Shown: one piece after another, positions 1 to 9,262 of the stretch
Position numbering within the stretch: position 1 is the stretch's first letter
Layout of the letters: each line of letters opens with the position of its first letter
Assembly (NCBI RefSeq): GCF_004348345.1
Contig: NZ_SMJZ01000039.1
Span: forward strand, 1 to 50,396
Direction of reading: 5' to 3'
Origin: Nonomuraea longispora
Lineage (GTDB): Bacteria > Actinomycetota > Actinomycetes > Streptosporangiales > Streptosporangiaceae
Length of the DNA stretch: 50,396 nt
The notes under the pieces: generated by a model
Databases searched by the model: none
Told to the model about the DNA's origin: nothing
Seen by the model: the letters and a program-made list of their open reading frames with translations, nothing else
Made by a program: the position numbers and the translations under genes

Positions 1-1
1 G

Positions 2-1099
2 TCGGGCGGGGAGCAGAAGCGGCTCATGCTGGCGGCGCTGCTGCGCGGTCCGGACGAGATCCTGCTGCTCGACGAGCCCGACAACTACCTTGACGTGCGG
101 GGCAAGCAGTGGCTGGAGCGGGCGGTCAGGGAGTCGGCCAAGACGGTGCTGCTCGTCTCGCACGACAGGTGGCTGCTGGCCGAGACGGCCGACCGCATCA
201 TCACGGTCGAGGGGCGCGGCGCGTGGGTGCACGGCGGCGGGTTCGCCGGCTACGCCGAGGCCCGCAGGCGGCGCGCGGAGCGGCTGGAGGAGAGGCGCGG
301 GCGCTGGGAGGACGAGCGGGCCCGGCTGCGCGGCCTGGTGCACACACTCCGTCAGCGCTCGGCGAACAACGACGCGCTCGCGGGCGCGTACCGGTCGGCG
401 GTGACGAGGCTGGAGCGGTTCGAGCGGGCCGGGCCGCCCGAGCGCGCGCCGAAGGAGCAGAACGTGCGCATGCGGCTGCGCGGCGGCCGCACCGGCAAGC
501 GGGCGCTCACGTGCGAGGGCCTGGAGCTGAGCGGCCTGCTGCGGCCGTTCTCCACGGAGATCTGGTACGGCGAGCGCGTCGGCGTCCTCGGCGCCAACGG
601 CACCGGCAAGTCGCACTTCCTGCGGCTGCTGGCCGGCGAGCCGATCGCCCGCACCGGCTCCGCCCGGCTGGGCGCCAGGGTCACGCCCGGCTATTTCGCG
701 CAGACCCACGAGCGGCCCGACCTGCACGGACGCGCCGCGGCCGACGTCGTGATGCGTGAGCACGCCATGACCCGCAACGAGGCGATGGCGGCGCTGGCCC
801 GCTACGAGCTGGCCCCGGCGGGCGGGCAGCCGTTCGAGACATTGTCGGGCGGCCAGCAGGCCCGGCTGCAGATCCTGCTGCTCGAGCTTTCGGGGGCGAC
901 GCTGCTGCTGCTCGACGAGCCGACCGACAACCTCGACCTGGCCGGCGCGGAGGCGTTGCAGCGGGGCCTTGCCGGGTTCGCGGGCACGGTGCTGGTGGTC
1001 ACGCACGACCGGTGGTTCGCCGCCGGCTTCGACCGTCACCTGATCTTCCGCGCGGACGGCCGCGTGCAGGAGAGCGCCGAGCCGCGCTGGGACCTCTAG
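2..1099 (+). CDS. ABC-F family ATP-binding protein, 5' end outside the window
   Basis: The frame is already open at base 2 and begins inside the first nucleotide-binding domain, at the ABC signature SGGEQKR, followed by Walker B LLLLDEPDN. A charged linker rich in Arg and Glu follows, typical of the ABC-F interdomain arm. The second domain has Walker A GANGTGKS, signature LSGGQQAR and Walker B LLLLDEPTDNLD. The protein has no membrane segments. ABC-F proteins act on ribosomes, either relieving stalled elongation or protecting against ribosome-targeting antibiotics; the missing N-terminal half prevents choosing between a housekeeping and a resistance member. About 366 residues are visible of an expected 520-560. 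The gene converges on the ROK regulator, with 17 bases between the stop codons. Confidence 0.93.
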   Translation, partial: SGGEQKRLMLAALLRGPDEILLLDEPDNYLDVRGKQWLERAVRESAKTVLLVSHDRWLLAETADRIITVEGRGAWVHGGGFAGYAEARRRRAERLEERRGRWEDERARLRGLVHTLRQRSANNDALAGAYRSAVTRLERFERAGPPERAPKEQNVRMRLRGGRTGKRALTCEGLELSGLLRPFSTEIWYGERVGVLGANGTGKSHFLRLLAGEPIARTGSARLGARVTPGYFAQTHERPDLHGRAAADVVMREHAMTRNEAMAALARYELAPAGGQPFETLSGGQQARLQILLLELSGATLLLLDEPTDNLDLAGAEALQRGLAGFAGTVLVVTHDRWFAAGFDRHLIFRADGRVQESAEPRWDL

Positions 1100-1116
1100 C
1101 CGACTCTAGCCGCCCT

Positions 1117-2322
1117 CTAGCCGGAGGCCGCGCTCTGCCGGCGCAGGGCGGAGACCGTCATGGCCTCGTCGACCGCCTCGGGCGACAACACGTGGTCGAG
1201 CACCATCACCGCGCACCCGCTGATGCCGGCGCCCGCGCCGAGCCGGCTCGGCTCGATGCGCAGCCGGCGGGTCGCCAGGGCGGTGGAGCGGCGGTAGACG
1301 ACCTCGCGGATGCTGGACACGAGCGGCCCGAACGCCTCGGCGACGTCGCCGCCCAGCACCACCACCGACGGGTTGAGGATGTTGACCGCCCCCGCGAGCA
1401 CCTCGCCGATCCTGCGTCCCGCCTCGCGCACGGTGGCCATCGTCTCGGCGTCGCCCGCCCGCACCAGCGCCGTCACGTCGGCGATCGTCATGACGTCCTT
1501 GCCGAGGGCCCGCAGGTCGCGCAGCAGCGCGGTGCCACTGGCGACGGAGTCGACGCAGCCGGTGTTGCCGCACCGGCACAGCACGTCGCCGCCGTCGAGC
1601 ACGGGGATGTGCCCGATCTCGCCCGCGGCGCCCAGCGCACCGCGCAGGATCTCGCCGCCGGCGACGACGCCCGCGCCGATCCGCGTCGAGATCTTCACGA
1701 ACATCAGGTCGCTCAGGTCGGGGTAGACGCCGCGGTGCTCGCCGATGGCCAGCACATTGACGTCGTTGTCGACGAGCACCGGGACGGGGAACCGCTCGTG
1801 AATGATCGGCGGGATCACCACTCCGGTCCAGGAGGCCATCACGCGGGCGCTCTCCGTGCGGCCCTGCGCGAACTCGACCGTCGCGGGCACGCCCATGCCG
1901 ACGCCGGCGACCGTGGAGCGGGGACGGCCGCCGAGCAGCTCGTCCCACGTGTCCATGAGCAACGGCAGCACCACGTCGGGGCCCTGCTCCACGTCCATCG
2001 CGAACTCGCACCCGTCGAGCTCGTGCCCGGCCAGGTCGCAGACGGCGACCCGGGTGCGGCTGGCGCCGAGCGCCGCGACCAGCACCACGCCGCCCGAGGC
2101 GTTGAACTCCAGCCGGACCGGCGGCCTCCCGCCCGTGGAGGGTGCGTCGGCGCGCTCCACGACCAGGCCGCGTTCCAGCAGCTCACCGACGCGCAACTGC
2201 ACCGCTGGGCGCGACAGACCGGTCACCCGGCCGAGGTCGGCGCGCGTCACGGCCTCTCCTGAGCGGATGAGGCGGAGCACCTCGCCACTGGTGGCGAAGG
2301 TCGCGGCAGTACGTCGAGGCAT
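1117..2322 (-). CDS. ROK-family transcriptional regulator
   Basis: 401 residues. An N-terminal winged helix-turn-helix (about residues 8-60, with VTRADLGRVTGLSRPAVQLR as recognition region) precedes a sugar-kinase-like ROK domain with an ATP-fold DNDVN segment, the EIGHIPV segment and the zinc-binding cluster CRCGNTGCVD typical of NagC/Mlc/XylR proteins. Such proteins repress or activate sugar uptake and catabolic genes in response to a sugar or sugar phosphate. The gene is divergent from zwf with a 140-base shared upstream region that contains a palindrome, so control of zwf and of itself is the natural inference. The inducer cannot be deduced. The zinc ligands are intact, which argues for a functional regulator. 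Confidence 0.93.
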   Translation of the reverse strand: MPRRTAATFATSGEVLRLIRSGEAVTRADLGRVTGLSRPAVQLRVGELLERGLVVERADAPSTGGRPPVRLEFNASGGVVLVAALGASRTRVAVCDLAGHELDGCEFAMDVEQGPDVVLPLLMDTWDELLGGRPRSTVAGVGMGVPATVEFAQGRTESARVMASWTGVVIPPIIHERFPVPVLVDNDVNVLAIGEHRGVYPDLSDLMFVKISTRIGAGVVAGGEILRGALGAAGEIGHIPVLDGGDVLCRCGNTGCVDSVASGTALLRDLRALGKDVMTIADVTALVRAGDAETMATVREAGRRIGEVLAGAVNILNPSVVVLGGDVAEAFGPLVSSIREVVYRRSTALATRRLRIEPSRLGAGAGISGCAVMVLDHVLSPEAVDEAMTVSALRRQSAASG

Positions 2323-2354
2323 CGGCTAAGTGAACCACACGGGGTTAGGTAATG

Positions 2355-2370
2355 AAAAGTCGCAACTTTT
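2355..2370. promoter_or_regulatory. Palindrome between the ROK regulator and zwf, candidate operator
   Basis: AAAAGT-CGCA-ACTTTT is a perfect inverted repeat with 6-base arms, set in an unusually A/T-rich patch of an otherwise GC-rich region. It lies 33 bases upstream of the ROK start codon and about 93 bases upstream of zwf. The position fits an operator for the ROK protein, but it may simply be a structured leader. Confidence 0.45.
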
Positions 2371-2462
2371 TTATCTTAGATTCCAAAACTCCGCTTGTGT
2401 ACGAACCAAACTCCCGTTATTGTCCGTTCTATCCCTAGTTGGTAGATCATGGAGTCTCAACC

Positions 2463-3992
2463 GTGTCCCCCCTCTCGACCTCACCCGCAGATCGCCCAGA
2501 TCCCGCCGGCGCGCACACCGCGGACCTCGTCGTCTTCGGCGGGACCGGCGACCTGGCCATGCGCAAGCTGATCCCGGCGCTCTACCACAGCGACAGGGAC
2601 GGCCGGCTCTCGCCCGAATCCCGCGTCATCGCCATGTCCAGGGGCGGGCTGACCGACGCCGACTTCCGCGGAAAGGTGGACGCCGAGGTACGCGACCAGG
2701 TGCCCGCCGACGACCAGGCCGGCTGGCAGCGTTTCCTCGGCCGCCTGCACCACGTCTCGGTCGACGTCGGCAGAGATGTCACGGGCACGGGCACGGGCAC
2801 GGGCGGGACCGACCGGCAGGGCTGGGGCGCGCTCACCAGGCTGCTGGCCGGGCACGAGCAGCGCGACCGGGTGTTTTACCTGGCCAGCCCGCCCCGCACG
2901 TTCGGGCCGTTCTGCCGTGAGCTCGACGAGGCCGGGCTGGTGACGCCGAGCTCCCGCGTGGTGCTGGAGAAGCCGCTCGGCCATGACCTGACGAGCGCGC
3001 AGCGCATCAACGATGAGGTCGGCGCCATCTTCGACGAGCGCCAGATCTTCCGCATCGACCACTACCTGGGCAAGGAGACCGTCCAGAACCTCCTGGTCCT
3101 GCGCTTCGCCAACGCCTTCCTCGAGCCGATCTGGAACTCGCTCTGGATCGACCACGTCCAGATCACCGCGGCCGAGACCGTCGGGACGCCCGGCAGGCGC
3201 GGCTACTACGACCACGCGGGCGCGCTGCGCGACATGGTGCAGAACCACCTGCTGCAGCTGCTCACGCTGACCGCGATGGAGCCGCCCGCCCGCAGCGACC
3301 GCGAGGCCGTGCGTGACGAGAAGGTCAAGGTGCTGCAGGCGCTGCGGCCGATCACGGGCACGGAGGCCGACCGCTTCACCGTACGCGGCCAGTACGTCGG
3401 CGCGGACGACATGCCGGGCTACCTCGACGAGCCCGCGTCCACGCCGCCCACCGAGGCCTCGCGGCGGGTGGAGACGTTCACCGCGATCCGGGCCGAGGTG
3501 AAGAACTGGAGGTGGGCGGGAGTGCCGTTCTACCTGCGCACCGGCAAGCGGATGCCGTACCGGCGCTCGGAGATCGTGGTGCAGTTCAAGGACGTGCCGC
3601 ACTCCATCTACCCCGGCGGCGCGCCGAACCGGCTGGTGCTGCGGCTCCAGCCGGAGGAGGGCATCCGGCTGCACATCATGGCCAAGGAGCCGGGTGCGGG
3701 CGACGTGACGCTGAAGCCGGTGCCGCTGTCGCTGAGCTTCGGCGAGACGTTCTCGACGCGGGTGCCGGAGGCGTACGAGCGGCTGCTGACCGACGTGCTG
3801 GCCGGGAACCCGACGCTGTTCATGCGGCGGGACGAGGTGGAGGCGGCCTGGCGCTGGATCGACCCGATCCTGCAGGCCTGGGAGTCGCAGGCGGAGCTGC
3901 CCGAGCCCTACGCCGCGGGGACCACCGGTCCCGCGGGCGCCCATGAACTGCTCGGCCGCAGCGGTCGCGCGTGGCACGAGGATGACGCGTGA
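2463..3992 (+). CDS. zwf: Glucose-6-phosphate 1-dehydrogenase
   Basis: Oxidises glucose 6-phosphate to 6-phosphogluconolactone with NAD(P)+, the entry step of the oxidative pentose phosphate and Entner-Doudoroff routes; cytoplasmic. The Rossmann motif [13 protein letters not shown] sits near the N terminus, and the active-site signature RIDHYLGKE carries the substrate-binding Lys and catalytic His. I chose GTG 2463 because GGAG at 2451-2454 lies eight bases upstream; a TTG at 2439 in the same frame has no such site and would add eight residues. The result is 509 residues, the normal size. A six-base repeat at about 2786-2810 encodes a Thr-Gly run (TGTGTGGT) in a surface region. No 6-phosphogluconolactonase gene follows, although edd and eda do, so the lactonase must lie elsewhere or the lactone opens spontaneously. 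Confidence 0.96.
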   Translation: MSPLSTSPADRPDPAGAHTADLVVFGGTGDLAMRKLIPALYHSDRDGRLSPESRVIAMSRGGLTDADFRGKVDAEVRDQVPADDQAGWQRFLGRLHHVSVDVGRDVTGTGTGTGGTDRQGWGALTRLLAGHEQRDRVFYLASPPRTFGPFCRELDEAGLVTPSSRVVLEKPLGHDLTSAQRINDEVGAIFDERQIFRIDHYLGKETVQNLLVLRFANAFLEPIWNSLWIDHVQITAAETVGTPGRRGYYDHAGALRDMVQNHLLQLLTLTAMEPPARSDREAVRDEKVKVLQALRPITGTEADRFTVRGQYVGADDMPGYLDEPASTPPTEASRRVETFTAIRAEVKNWRWAGVPFYLRTGKRMPYRRSEIVVQFKDVPHSIYPGGAPNRLVLRLQPEEGIRLHIMAKEPGAGDVTLKPVPLSLSFGETFSTRVPEAYERLLTDVLAGNPTLFMRRDEVEAAWRWIDPILQAWESQAELPEPYAAGTTGPAGAHELLGRSGRAWHEDDA

Positions 3993-4059
3993 ACGAGCGC
4001 GCGATGCGTACCTGCCGATGGAGAGACCTCGGGTTCACCGGCCCGACGAAGGAGCGTGC

Positions 4060-6003
4060 ATGAACCCCGTCATTCAGGAGATCACCGACCGGATCGCCGA
4101 GCGGAGCGCCACGAGCCGGGCCGCGTACCTGGCGCGGATCCGCCGTGACGGCGAGGCCGCGCGGGCGAAGGGGCCCGCGCGGGCGCACCTCGGCTGCGCG
4201 AACCTGGCGCACGGCTTCGCGGGCGCCTCAGGCGAGGACAAGCCCGCGCTGCGCGCCACGGCGAAGCCCGGCGTGGCCGTCGTGACCAGCTACAACGACA
4301 TGCTCTCCGCGCACCAGCCGTACGAGACGTATCCGCAGGAGCTCAAGGCGGCCGTGCGCAAGGCCGGGGGTGTGGCGCAGGTGGCGGGCGGCGTGCCCGC
4401 GATGTGCGACGGCATCACGCAGGGGCGGCCCGGCATGGAGCTGTCCCTCTACAGCCGCGACGTGATCGCCATGGCCACCGCGATCGCGCTGTCGCACGAC
4501 ATGTTCGACGCGACGCTGCTGCTGGGCGTGTGCGACAAGATCGTGCCGGGGCTGTTCATCGGGGCGCTGCACTTCGGGCACCTGCCGGCGGTCTTCGTGC
4601 CCGCCGGGCCGATGACGTCCGGCCTGCCGAACAAGGTCAAGGCCCGCACCCGGCAGTTGTTCGCCGAGGGCAAGGTGGGCAGGGACGAGCTCCTGGACGC
4701 CGAGGCCCGGTCGTACCACTCCCCCGGCACCTGCACCTTCTACGGCACCGCCAACTCCAACCAGGCGCTGATGGAGGTCATGGGCCTGCACCTGCCGGGC
4801 TCGACGTTCGTCAACCCGCACACCGAGCTGCGCCACGCCCTCACCGCGGCCGCGGGACGAAGGGCCGTGCAGATCACCGCGCACGGCGGGGAGTACACGC
4901 CGATCGGCGAGGTGGTCGACGAGAAGGCCATCGTGAACGCCTGCGTCGCCCTGCTTGCCACCGGCGGCTCGACCAACCACACGCTGCACCTGGTGGCCAT
5001 GGCGGCCGCCGCGGGCATCGTCCTGACCTGGGACGACCTGGCCTGCTTGTCACGGGTGGTGCCGTCGCTGACGAAGATCTACCCGAACGGCCAGGCGGAC
5101 GTGAACCACTTCCGCGACGCCGGCGGCATGCAGGTGCTCATCGGTGACCTACTGGACGAAGGGCTGCTCCATGCCGACGTGCTGACCGTCGCGGGACGCG
5201 GGCTCGACCGCTACCGCGAGGCGCCCGCCCTGGTGGACGGCGAGCTGCTGTGGTCGCCGGTCACCGGCGGCAGCGCCGACCTGGACGTGCTGCGTCCCGT
5301 CGCCGGGCCGTTCGCTGCGGACGGCGGGATCCACATGGTCGAGGGCAACCTGGGCCGCGCCGTCAGCAAGGTGTCGGCGGTCAAGCCGGAGCACCTGGTG
5401 GTCGAGGCGCCGGCCAAGGTCTTCGACGACCAGCTCGACCTGCTGGAGGCGTTCGAGGCGGGCGAGCTGGACGGGCAGGACTTCGTGGCGGTCATCCGCT
5501 ACCAGGGACCGAGCGCGAACGGCATGCCCGAGTTGCACAAGCTGACCTCGCCGCTGGCCGTGCTGCTCGACCGGGGGCAGCGGGTGGCGATCGTGACCGA
5601 CGGGCGGATGTCGGGCGCGTCCGGCAAGGTGCCCGCGGCCATCCACCTGTCGCCCGAGGCGGCCGACGGCGGGCCGATCGCGCTGGTGCGCGACGGCGAC
5701 GTCGTCAGGCTCGACTCGGCAGCGGGCACCCTGCAGCTGCTGGTGCCGGCCGAGGAACTGGCCGGGCGCGCACCCGAGGGACGGCCGCTGAGCGACGCGC
5801 AGTGGGTCGGGACCGGGCGTGAGCTGTTCGCCGCGTTCCGCCGGATGGCGGGGCACGCGGAGCAGGGGGCCGGGATCTTCGGGGTGAGCGGCGCCGAGTC
5901 TCCGCACCACGGCCCCGGGCTGGGTTTCCCCGCCGAGGCGGGCTCCTCGCACCTGGAGGCGGGCGCCCCTGTGAGGGCTCGCCCCGCCGGGCTGGCCCGG
6001 TGA
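4060..6003 (+). CDS. edd: Phosphogluconate dehydratase (Entner-Doudoroff)
   Basis: Dehydrates 6-phosphogluconate to 2-keto-3-deoxy-6-phosphogluconate (KDPG). It belongs to the IlvD/Edd family of [4Fe-4S] dehydratases. The three cluster-region cysteines are visible in [17 protein letters not shown] and [13 protein letters not shown], and the late motif [12 protein letters not shown] is intact. ATG 4060 is preceded by GAAGGAG at 4048-4054; the open frame runs further upstream but overlaps zwf. At 647 residues it is about 40 longer than most Edd proteins. The excess is a low-complexity C-terminal tail after [10 protein letters not shown], rich in Gly, Pro and Ala. It starts 67 bases after zwf and reads in the same direction, so co-transcription is likely. 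Confidence 0.96.
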   Translation: MNPVIQEITDRIAERSATSRAAYLARIRRDGEAARAKGPARAHLGCANLAHGFAGASGEDKPALRATAKPGVAVVTSYNDMLSAHQPYETYPQELKAAVRKAGGVAQVAGGVPAMCDGITQGRPGMELSLYSRDVIAMATAIALSHDMFDATLLLGVCDKIVPGLFIGALHFGHLPAVFVPAGPMTSGLPNKVKARTRQLFAEGKVGRDELLDAEARSYHSPGTCTFYGTANSNQALMEVMGLHLPGSTFVNPHTELRHALTAAAGRRAVQITAHGGEYTPIGEVVDEKAIVNACVALLATGGSTNHTLHLVAMAAAAGIVLTWDDLACLSRVVPSLTKIYPNGQADVNHFRDAGGMQVLIGDLLDEGLLHADVLTVAGRGLDRYREAPALVDGELLWSPVTGGSADLDVLRPVAGPFAADGGIHMVEGNLGRAVSKVSAVKPEHLVVEAPAKVFDDQLDLLEAFEAGELDGQDFVAVIRYQGPSANGMPELHKLTSPLAVLLDRGQRVAIVTDGRMSGASGKVPAAIHLSPEAADGGPIALVRDGDVVRLDSAAGTLQLLVPAEELAGRAPEGRPLSDAQWVGTGRELFAAFRRMAGHAEQGAGIFGVSGAESPHHGPGLGFPAEAGSSHLEAGAPVRARPAGLAR

Positions 6004-6182
6004 CGGTCCGGCTGGGGATCGCGGCCGGCGCGGCCTGCTCGGACGGCGCTGACGGGCGCCGCGGCCTGGCTGAGCCGGTGCGCGCGCAGGGAATAGGTGG
6101 GTTGAGGCATGCCCCGCTGTGACGCAAGCCCGGAAATTTCAGTACGGAAGGTCCCGGACGGGGCCGACGAGGAGAAGAACGT

Positions 6183-6797
6183 ATGAGCAGTCTGCTCGAT
6201 CTCACCCCGGTGATCCCCGTCGTGGTAATCGACGACGCGGACACCGCCGTGCCGCTGGCCAGGGCGCTGGTCGCCGGTGGCCTGCCGGTCATCGAGGTGA
6301 CCCTGCGCACGCCGGCCGCCCGTGAGGCCATCGCCCGGATCGCCGCCGAGGTGCCCGAGGCGACCGTGGGTGCCGGCACGATCCGGACTTCTGCCGATAT
6401 TTCGGCATCGGTGGCGGCCGGGGCTCGGTTCCTGGTCTCGCCGGGCACCACCCTGTCGCTGGTCGAGGCACTGGACGCGAGCGGCATTCCCTACCTGCCC
6501 GGCGCGGCCACCGTGTCCGAGGCCATGGCCCTGGCCGAGCGCGGCGTCAAGGAGCTCAAGTTCTTCCCCGCCGAGGCCGCGGGCGGCGTCCCCTACGTCA
6601 AGGCCCTGAGCGGGCCGCTGCCGGACGTGCGGTTCTGCCCGACGGGCGGCATCCGGGCCGACACGGCGGCAGGCTATCTCGCGCTGCCGAACGTGGGCTG
6701 CGTCGGCGGCACCTGGCTGACCCCGGCCGACGCGCTGGCGGCGGGGGACTGGGGCCGGGTCGAGAAGCTCGCGTCGGAGGCCGCCGCACTAAGGTGA
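6183..6797 (+). CDS. eda: 2-dehydro-3-deoxy-6-phosphogluconate aldolase
   Basis: Class I aldolase that splits KDPG into pyruvate and glyceraldehyde 3-phosphate, completing the Entner-Doudoroff pathway begun by zwf and edd. 204 residues, normal size. The catalytic Glu lies in VIEVTLRTP and the Schiff-base Lys in [12 protein letters not shown]; the phosphate-binding region FCPTGGI and the late VGGTWL segment are present. ATG 6183 has GGAG at 6171-6174, spacing eight. The 179-base gap from edd holds no recognisable gene and could carry an internal promoter. The strong terminator just downstream marks the operon end. Confidence 0.97.
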   Translation: MSSLLDLTPVIPVVVIDDADTAVPLARALVAGGLPVIEVTLRTPAAREAIARIAAEVPEATVGAGTIRTSADISASVAAGARFLVSPGTTLSLVEALDASGIPYLPGAATVSEAMALAERGVKELKFFPAEAAGGVPYVKALSGPLPDVRFCPTGGIRADTAAGYLALPNVGCVGGTWLTPADALAAGDWGRVEKLASEAAALR

Positions 6798-6811
6798 CGC
6801 ACGGACCGGAC

Positions 6812-6843
6812 AAGGCCGCGCAATCCCCCGGCGCGGCCTTTTT
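6812..6843 (+). terminator. Intrinsic terminator after eda
   Basis: AAGGCCGCGC and its exact complement GCGCGGCCTT form a 10-base-pair stem around a 9-base loop, followed by more T residues (five in a row counting the end of the stem). It begins 15 bases after the eda stop, a textbook rho-independent terminator for the zwf-edd-eda unit. Confidence 0.92.
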
Positions 6844-6870
6844 CTGAATACGCGAAGATCATCACTCTGA

Positions 6871-6898
6871 GTTGACGGTGTATCAACCTTCGGTCAAC
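6871..6898. promoter_or_regulatory. Inverted repeat upstream of the IclR gene
   Basis: GTTGAC and GTCAAC (6871-6876 and 6893-6898) form an inverted repeat separated by 16 bases, 75 bases before the IclR start. It may be an autoregulatory site; short arms and a long spacer make this a weak call. Confidence 0.3.
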
Positions 6899-6972
6899 CG
6901 GGTAGGTCGAGGCATGCACAAAACGCGGCCCCGGGAAGCCCCTTTCGCTCCTCGGAAAGCGAAAGGACAGTC

Positions 6973-7785
6973 ATGCCGACACAAACCGCCGACCACGAGC
7001 AGAGCGTCGCCGACGACCGCAGGGCGGCGCAACCGGGCAGCCTGGAGCGCGGGATCGACATCCTCCTCGCGCTCAGCGCGTCGTCCCGCCCGGTGAGCCT
7101 GTCGGAGTTGTGCCGCAGCACAGGGCTGCCCAAGTCGACCGCGCATCGCATCCTCGGCGTGTTGTGCGCGCGCGAGCTGGCCCGGCGGGTCGGCAACGTC
7201 TACGTGCCCGGCGAGGTGCTGGAGACGATGGCCCGCACCACCCGCGCCCTCGTGCCGGGCACCCGCGCGGTGGTGCTCCCGTACCTGCTCTACCTGTACG
7301 AGGCCACCAGGCAGACCGTGAACCTGGCCGTGCCCGCCGGCCTGGAGGCCCGCTACGTCGAGCGCCTCTACGGGCACAACCGCGTCGGCTCACGCTCCGA
7401 CGGCACCGACCGCGCGCCGCTGCACTGCACCGCTACGGGCAAGGCGCTGCTGGCCTTCGATCCCCGGCTGCGCAACGAGCTGATCGCGCGCGGCCCCTTC
7501 GAACGCTGGACGCGCCGCACCGTCACCACCCTGACCGGGCTGGAGCGGGAGCTGGCCCAGGTCCGCAGGCACGGGGTGGCGTACGCGCAGGAGGAGTACA
7601 CCGAGGGCGTGGCCTGCGTGGCCGCCCCCGTGTTCGGGCCCGCGGGCACGGTCTGCATGGCGCTCGGCGTGGCCGCGCCCGCGCACGCGGCCCAGCTCGC
7701 CCGGCTCGGCATCTCCGTACGCGGCGCGGCGCAGGCCATCTCGGCCGCGATCTCCCCCTGCCCCGAACCGCTTCGTGTGCCGTGA
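6973..7785 (+). CDS. IclR-family transcriptional regulator
   Basis: 270 residues. Winged helix-turn-helix at about residues 24-85 (SLERGIDILLAL... LSELCRSTGLPKSTAHRILGVL), followed by the IclR effector domain (about 95-260) with the conserved GKALLAF segment and the Cys-containing EGVACVAAPVFG segment. IclR proteins sense small organic acids or sugar-acid derivatives. ATG 6973 has AAAGGA at 6962-6967. It follows the Entner-Doudoroff operon across a terminator, so it is a separate unit; control of that operon is possible but rests only on adjacency. Two matching palindromes directly after its stop codon suggest it also acts on the next promoter. Confidence 0.94.
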   Translation: MPTQTADHEQSVADDRRAAQPGSLERGIDILLALSASSRPVSLSELCRSTGLPKSTAHRILGVLCARELARRVGNVYVPGEVLETMARTTRALVPGTRAVVLPYLLYLYEATRQTVNLAVPAGLEARYVERLYGHNRVGSRSDGTDRAPLHCTATGKALLAFDPRLRNELIARGPFERWTRRTVTTLTGLERELAQVRRHGVAYAQEEYTEGVACVAAPVFGPAGTVCMALGVAAPAHAAQLARLGISVRGAAQAISAAISPCPEPLRVP

Positions 7786-7792
7786 TGCCGGC

Positions 7793-7851
7793 GTTCCGGC
7801 CACCGGAACACCTCGGGCGCGCGGGGCCGCAGACGTTCCGGTGACCGAAAC
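7793..7851. promoter_or_regulatory. Twin palindromes, candidate operator pair
   Basis: Site 1 (7793-7809) is GTTCCGG-CCA-CCGGAAC, a perfect 7+3+7 dyad. Site 2 (7835-7851) is GTTCCGG-TGA-CCGAAAC, the same dyad with one mismatch. They start 42 bases apart, four helical turns, so dimers would bind on one face of the DNA. They lie between the IclR stop and the P450-like gene. Confidence 0.6.
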
Positions 7852-8001
7852 CCCAGATTGCGAAGGCAAGGCTGCGGCGATCACATCGGGATATGAACTT
7901 TCTCCCCGCTCCGGCCATCCAGGAGGCGCCCGCGGGCTCAGGGCCCAGGGCCCACGCGGCCCGGGACTCGCGGGCGCCGGCCGGATCCCGGGGAGCCGCA
8001 C

Positions 8002-9147
8002 GTGCCTAGGGGGCTGCCCAGGGCCACCGCGCTGGAGAGCCTGCGCCTGCGGTCCGCCCTCGTACCGCCCGGCACGCCGCACCTCGCCCCCGGGCGCGAC
8101 CTGCTGCGCTCCCGCACGCTGCTGATGGAGCTCGAATCCCGGTACGGCGGCCGTCCCGTCCTGGTCCGCGGCCCACGCGGCTCCGCGCTGGTGGTCATCT
8201 CCAAGCGGGACGCGCTGCGTGTGCTGGCCGAGGACGACGACGCGTACGCGCCGGCCGTGGAGATCCGCCCCCTGGGCCTGCCGACGGACGTGCTGCGGCC
8301 CGCGTTCATCGAGATCGCCCGTGAGGAGGCCGAAGGACTCACCGACGGCGTGGTGGACTACGCCCGGCTCGACACGCGCTGGCAGCGCGTCGCCCGCCGC
8401 TGCGTCTACGGCGACGGCGCGGCCGGCGACGAGGAGCTGACCCGGCTGCTGGCGGACCTCACCCGGGCGGGACGGCTGCGGGCCAGGCGGCGCCAGCAGC
8501 TCCTGTCGGGCCGCTACGACGCTCGGATCATCGACCACCTGCGCCGCGCCGAGCCCGGCAGCCTGGCCGGGCTGATCGCCGAGAACCCCGGACAGGCCGA
8601 GTCGCGCGGGCTCATGCAGGCCGCGTTCTGGCTGATGGGGCTCGGGGTGACCGCGCCCGGCCTCATGCAGACCCTCGCCCTGCTCGCCGCCCACCCTGCG
8701 CACCGCAAGGCGGCCCGCGCCGACCCCTGTCACCTACGCGCCTGCCTGCGCGAGAGCCTGCGCCTGTGGCCGCCCGTGCCGGCGCTGACCCGGGTCACCA
8801 CGATGGAGACCTCCTGGTACGGCGCCACCCTGCCCGCGGGCACCACCGTCCTCGTGCCGATGGCCGCCCACCAGCGCAGCCCCCGCCTGCCGTACGCGAA
8901 CACCTTCGCACCCGAGATCTGGCAGGACGGCACCGCCGCCGGCGAGTGGTGGGCAAGGCCGGGTTGCGAGGGCGTGCACCTGACGCTCGCGGTCGGCACG
9001 GCCTTCCTGGCCGGCATCCTGCGCGCCTCCCGTCCCAAGCCCGTCGGGCGGCTCATCTCGCCGCACCGGCCGCTCCCCTACGCGCTCAATCTCGCGCGGC
9101 TGCGGGTGACGATGCGCCCCGCGCGCCGCAAGCCTGCTCACGCCTAG
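8002..9147 (+). CDS. Degenerate cytochrome P450-like protein
   Basis: 381 residues with the layout of a P450. An N-terminal PPGTPHLAPGRDLL resembles the usual proline-rich start, the ExxR motif is E251-S-L-R254, and a probable heme-ligand Cys322 lies in PGCEGVHLTLA. The normal FxxGxRxCxG loop is reduced to WWARPGCEG, and the I-helix AGxxT motif is replaced by GLGVTAPG, so the acid-alcohol pair used for oxygen activation is absent. It may be a P450 with unusual chemistry or a protein that has kept the fold for another use. GTG 8002 is preceded by GGGGAG at 7989-7994. No ferredoxin or reductase gene is adjacent. Its promoter region contains the twin GTTCCGG palindromes. Confidence 0.72.
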   Translation: MPRGLPRATALESLRLRSALVPPGTPHLAPGRDLLRSRTLLMELESRYGGRPVLVRGPRGSALVVISKRDALRVLAEDDDAYAPAVEIRPLGLPTDVLRPAFIEIAREEAEGLTDGVVDYARLDTRWQRVARRCVYGDGAAGDEELTRLLADLTRAGRLRARRRQQLLSGRYDARIIDHLRRAEPGSLAGLIAENPGQAESRGLMQAAFWLMGLGVTAPGLMQTLALLAAHPAHRKAARADPCHLRACLRESLRLWPPVPALTRVTTMETSWYGATLPAGTTVLVPMAAHQRSPRLPYANTFAPEIWQDGTAAGEWWARPGCEGVHLTLAVGTAFLAGILRASRPKPVGRLISPHRPLPYALNLARLRVTMRPARRKPAHA

Positions 9148-9174
9148 TGGCCAACGAGCGGGCCCTTCCTCCGT

Positions 9175-9180
9175 TAGAGT
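9175..9180 (+). promoter_or_regulatory. Possible -10 element for the Ser/Thr kinase gene
   Basis: TAGAGT matches the actinobacterial -10 pattern TAnnnT. Transcription would begin near base 9187, after a TTG at 9182, which argues that the kinase start is further downstream. No convincing -35 element is visible. Confidence 0.35.
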
Positions 9181-9262
9181 CTTGGGTACAAACGGGATGC
9201 CGTGCGGCGGAACGGTGCGGGTCGCTGCACGACGACCGGCCGGGGCGGAGGATCGGTTCGGG

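Noticed and set aside
2481..3977. A 498-codon open frame antisense to zwf
   Set aside because: High-GC sequence leaves long antisense frames open; the translation has no domain signature and zwf on the other strand is unambiguous.
9182..9262. TTG 9182 as start of the Ser/Thr kinase
   Set aside because: It lies two bases after a probable -10 box, so it would precede or coincide with the transcription start; better ribosome binding sites exist at 9247 and 9284.
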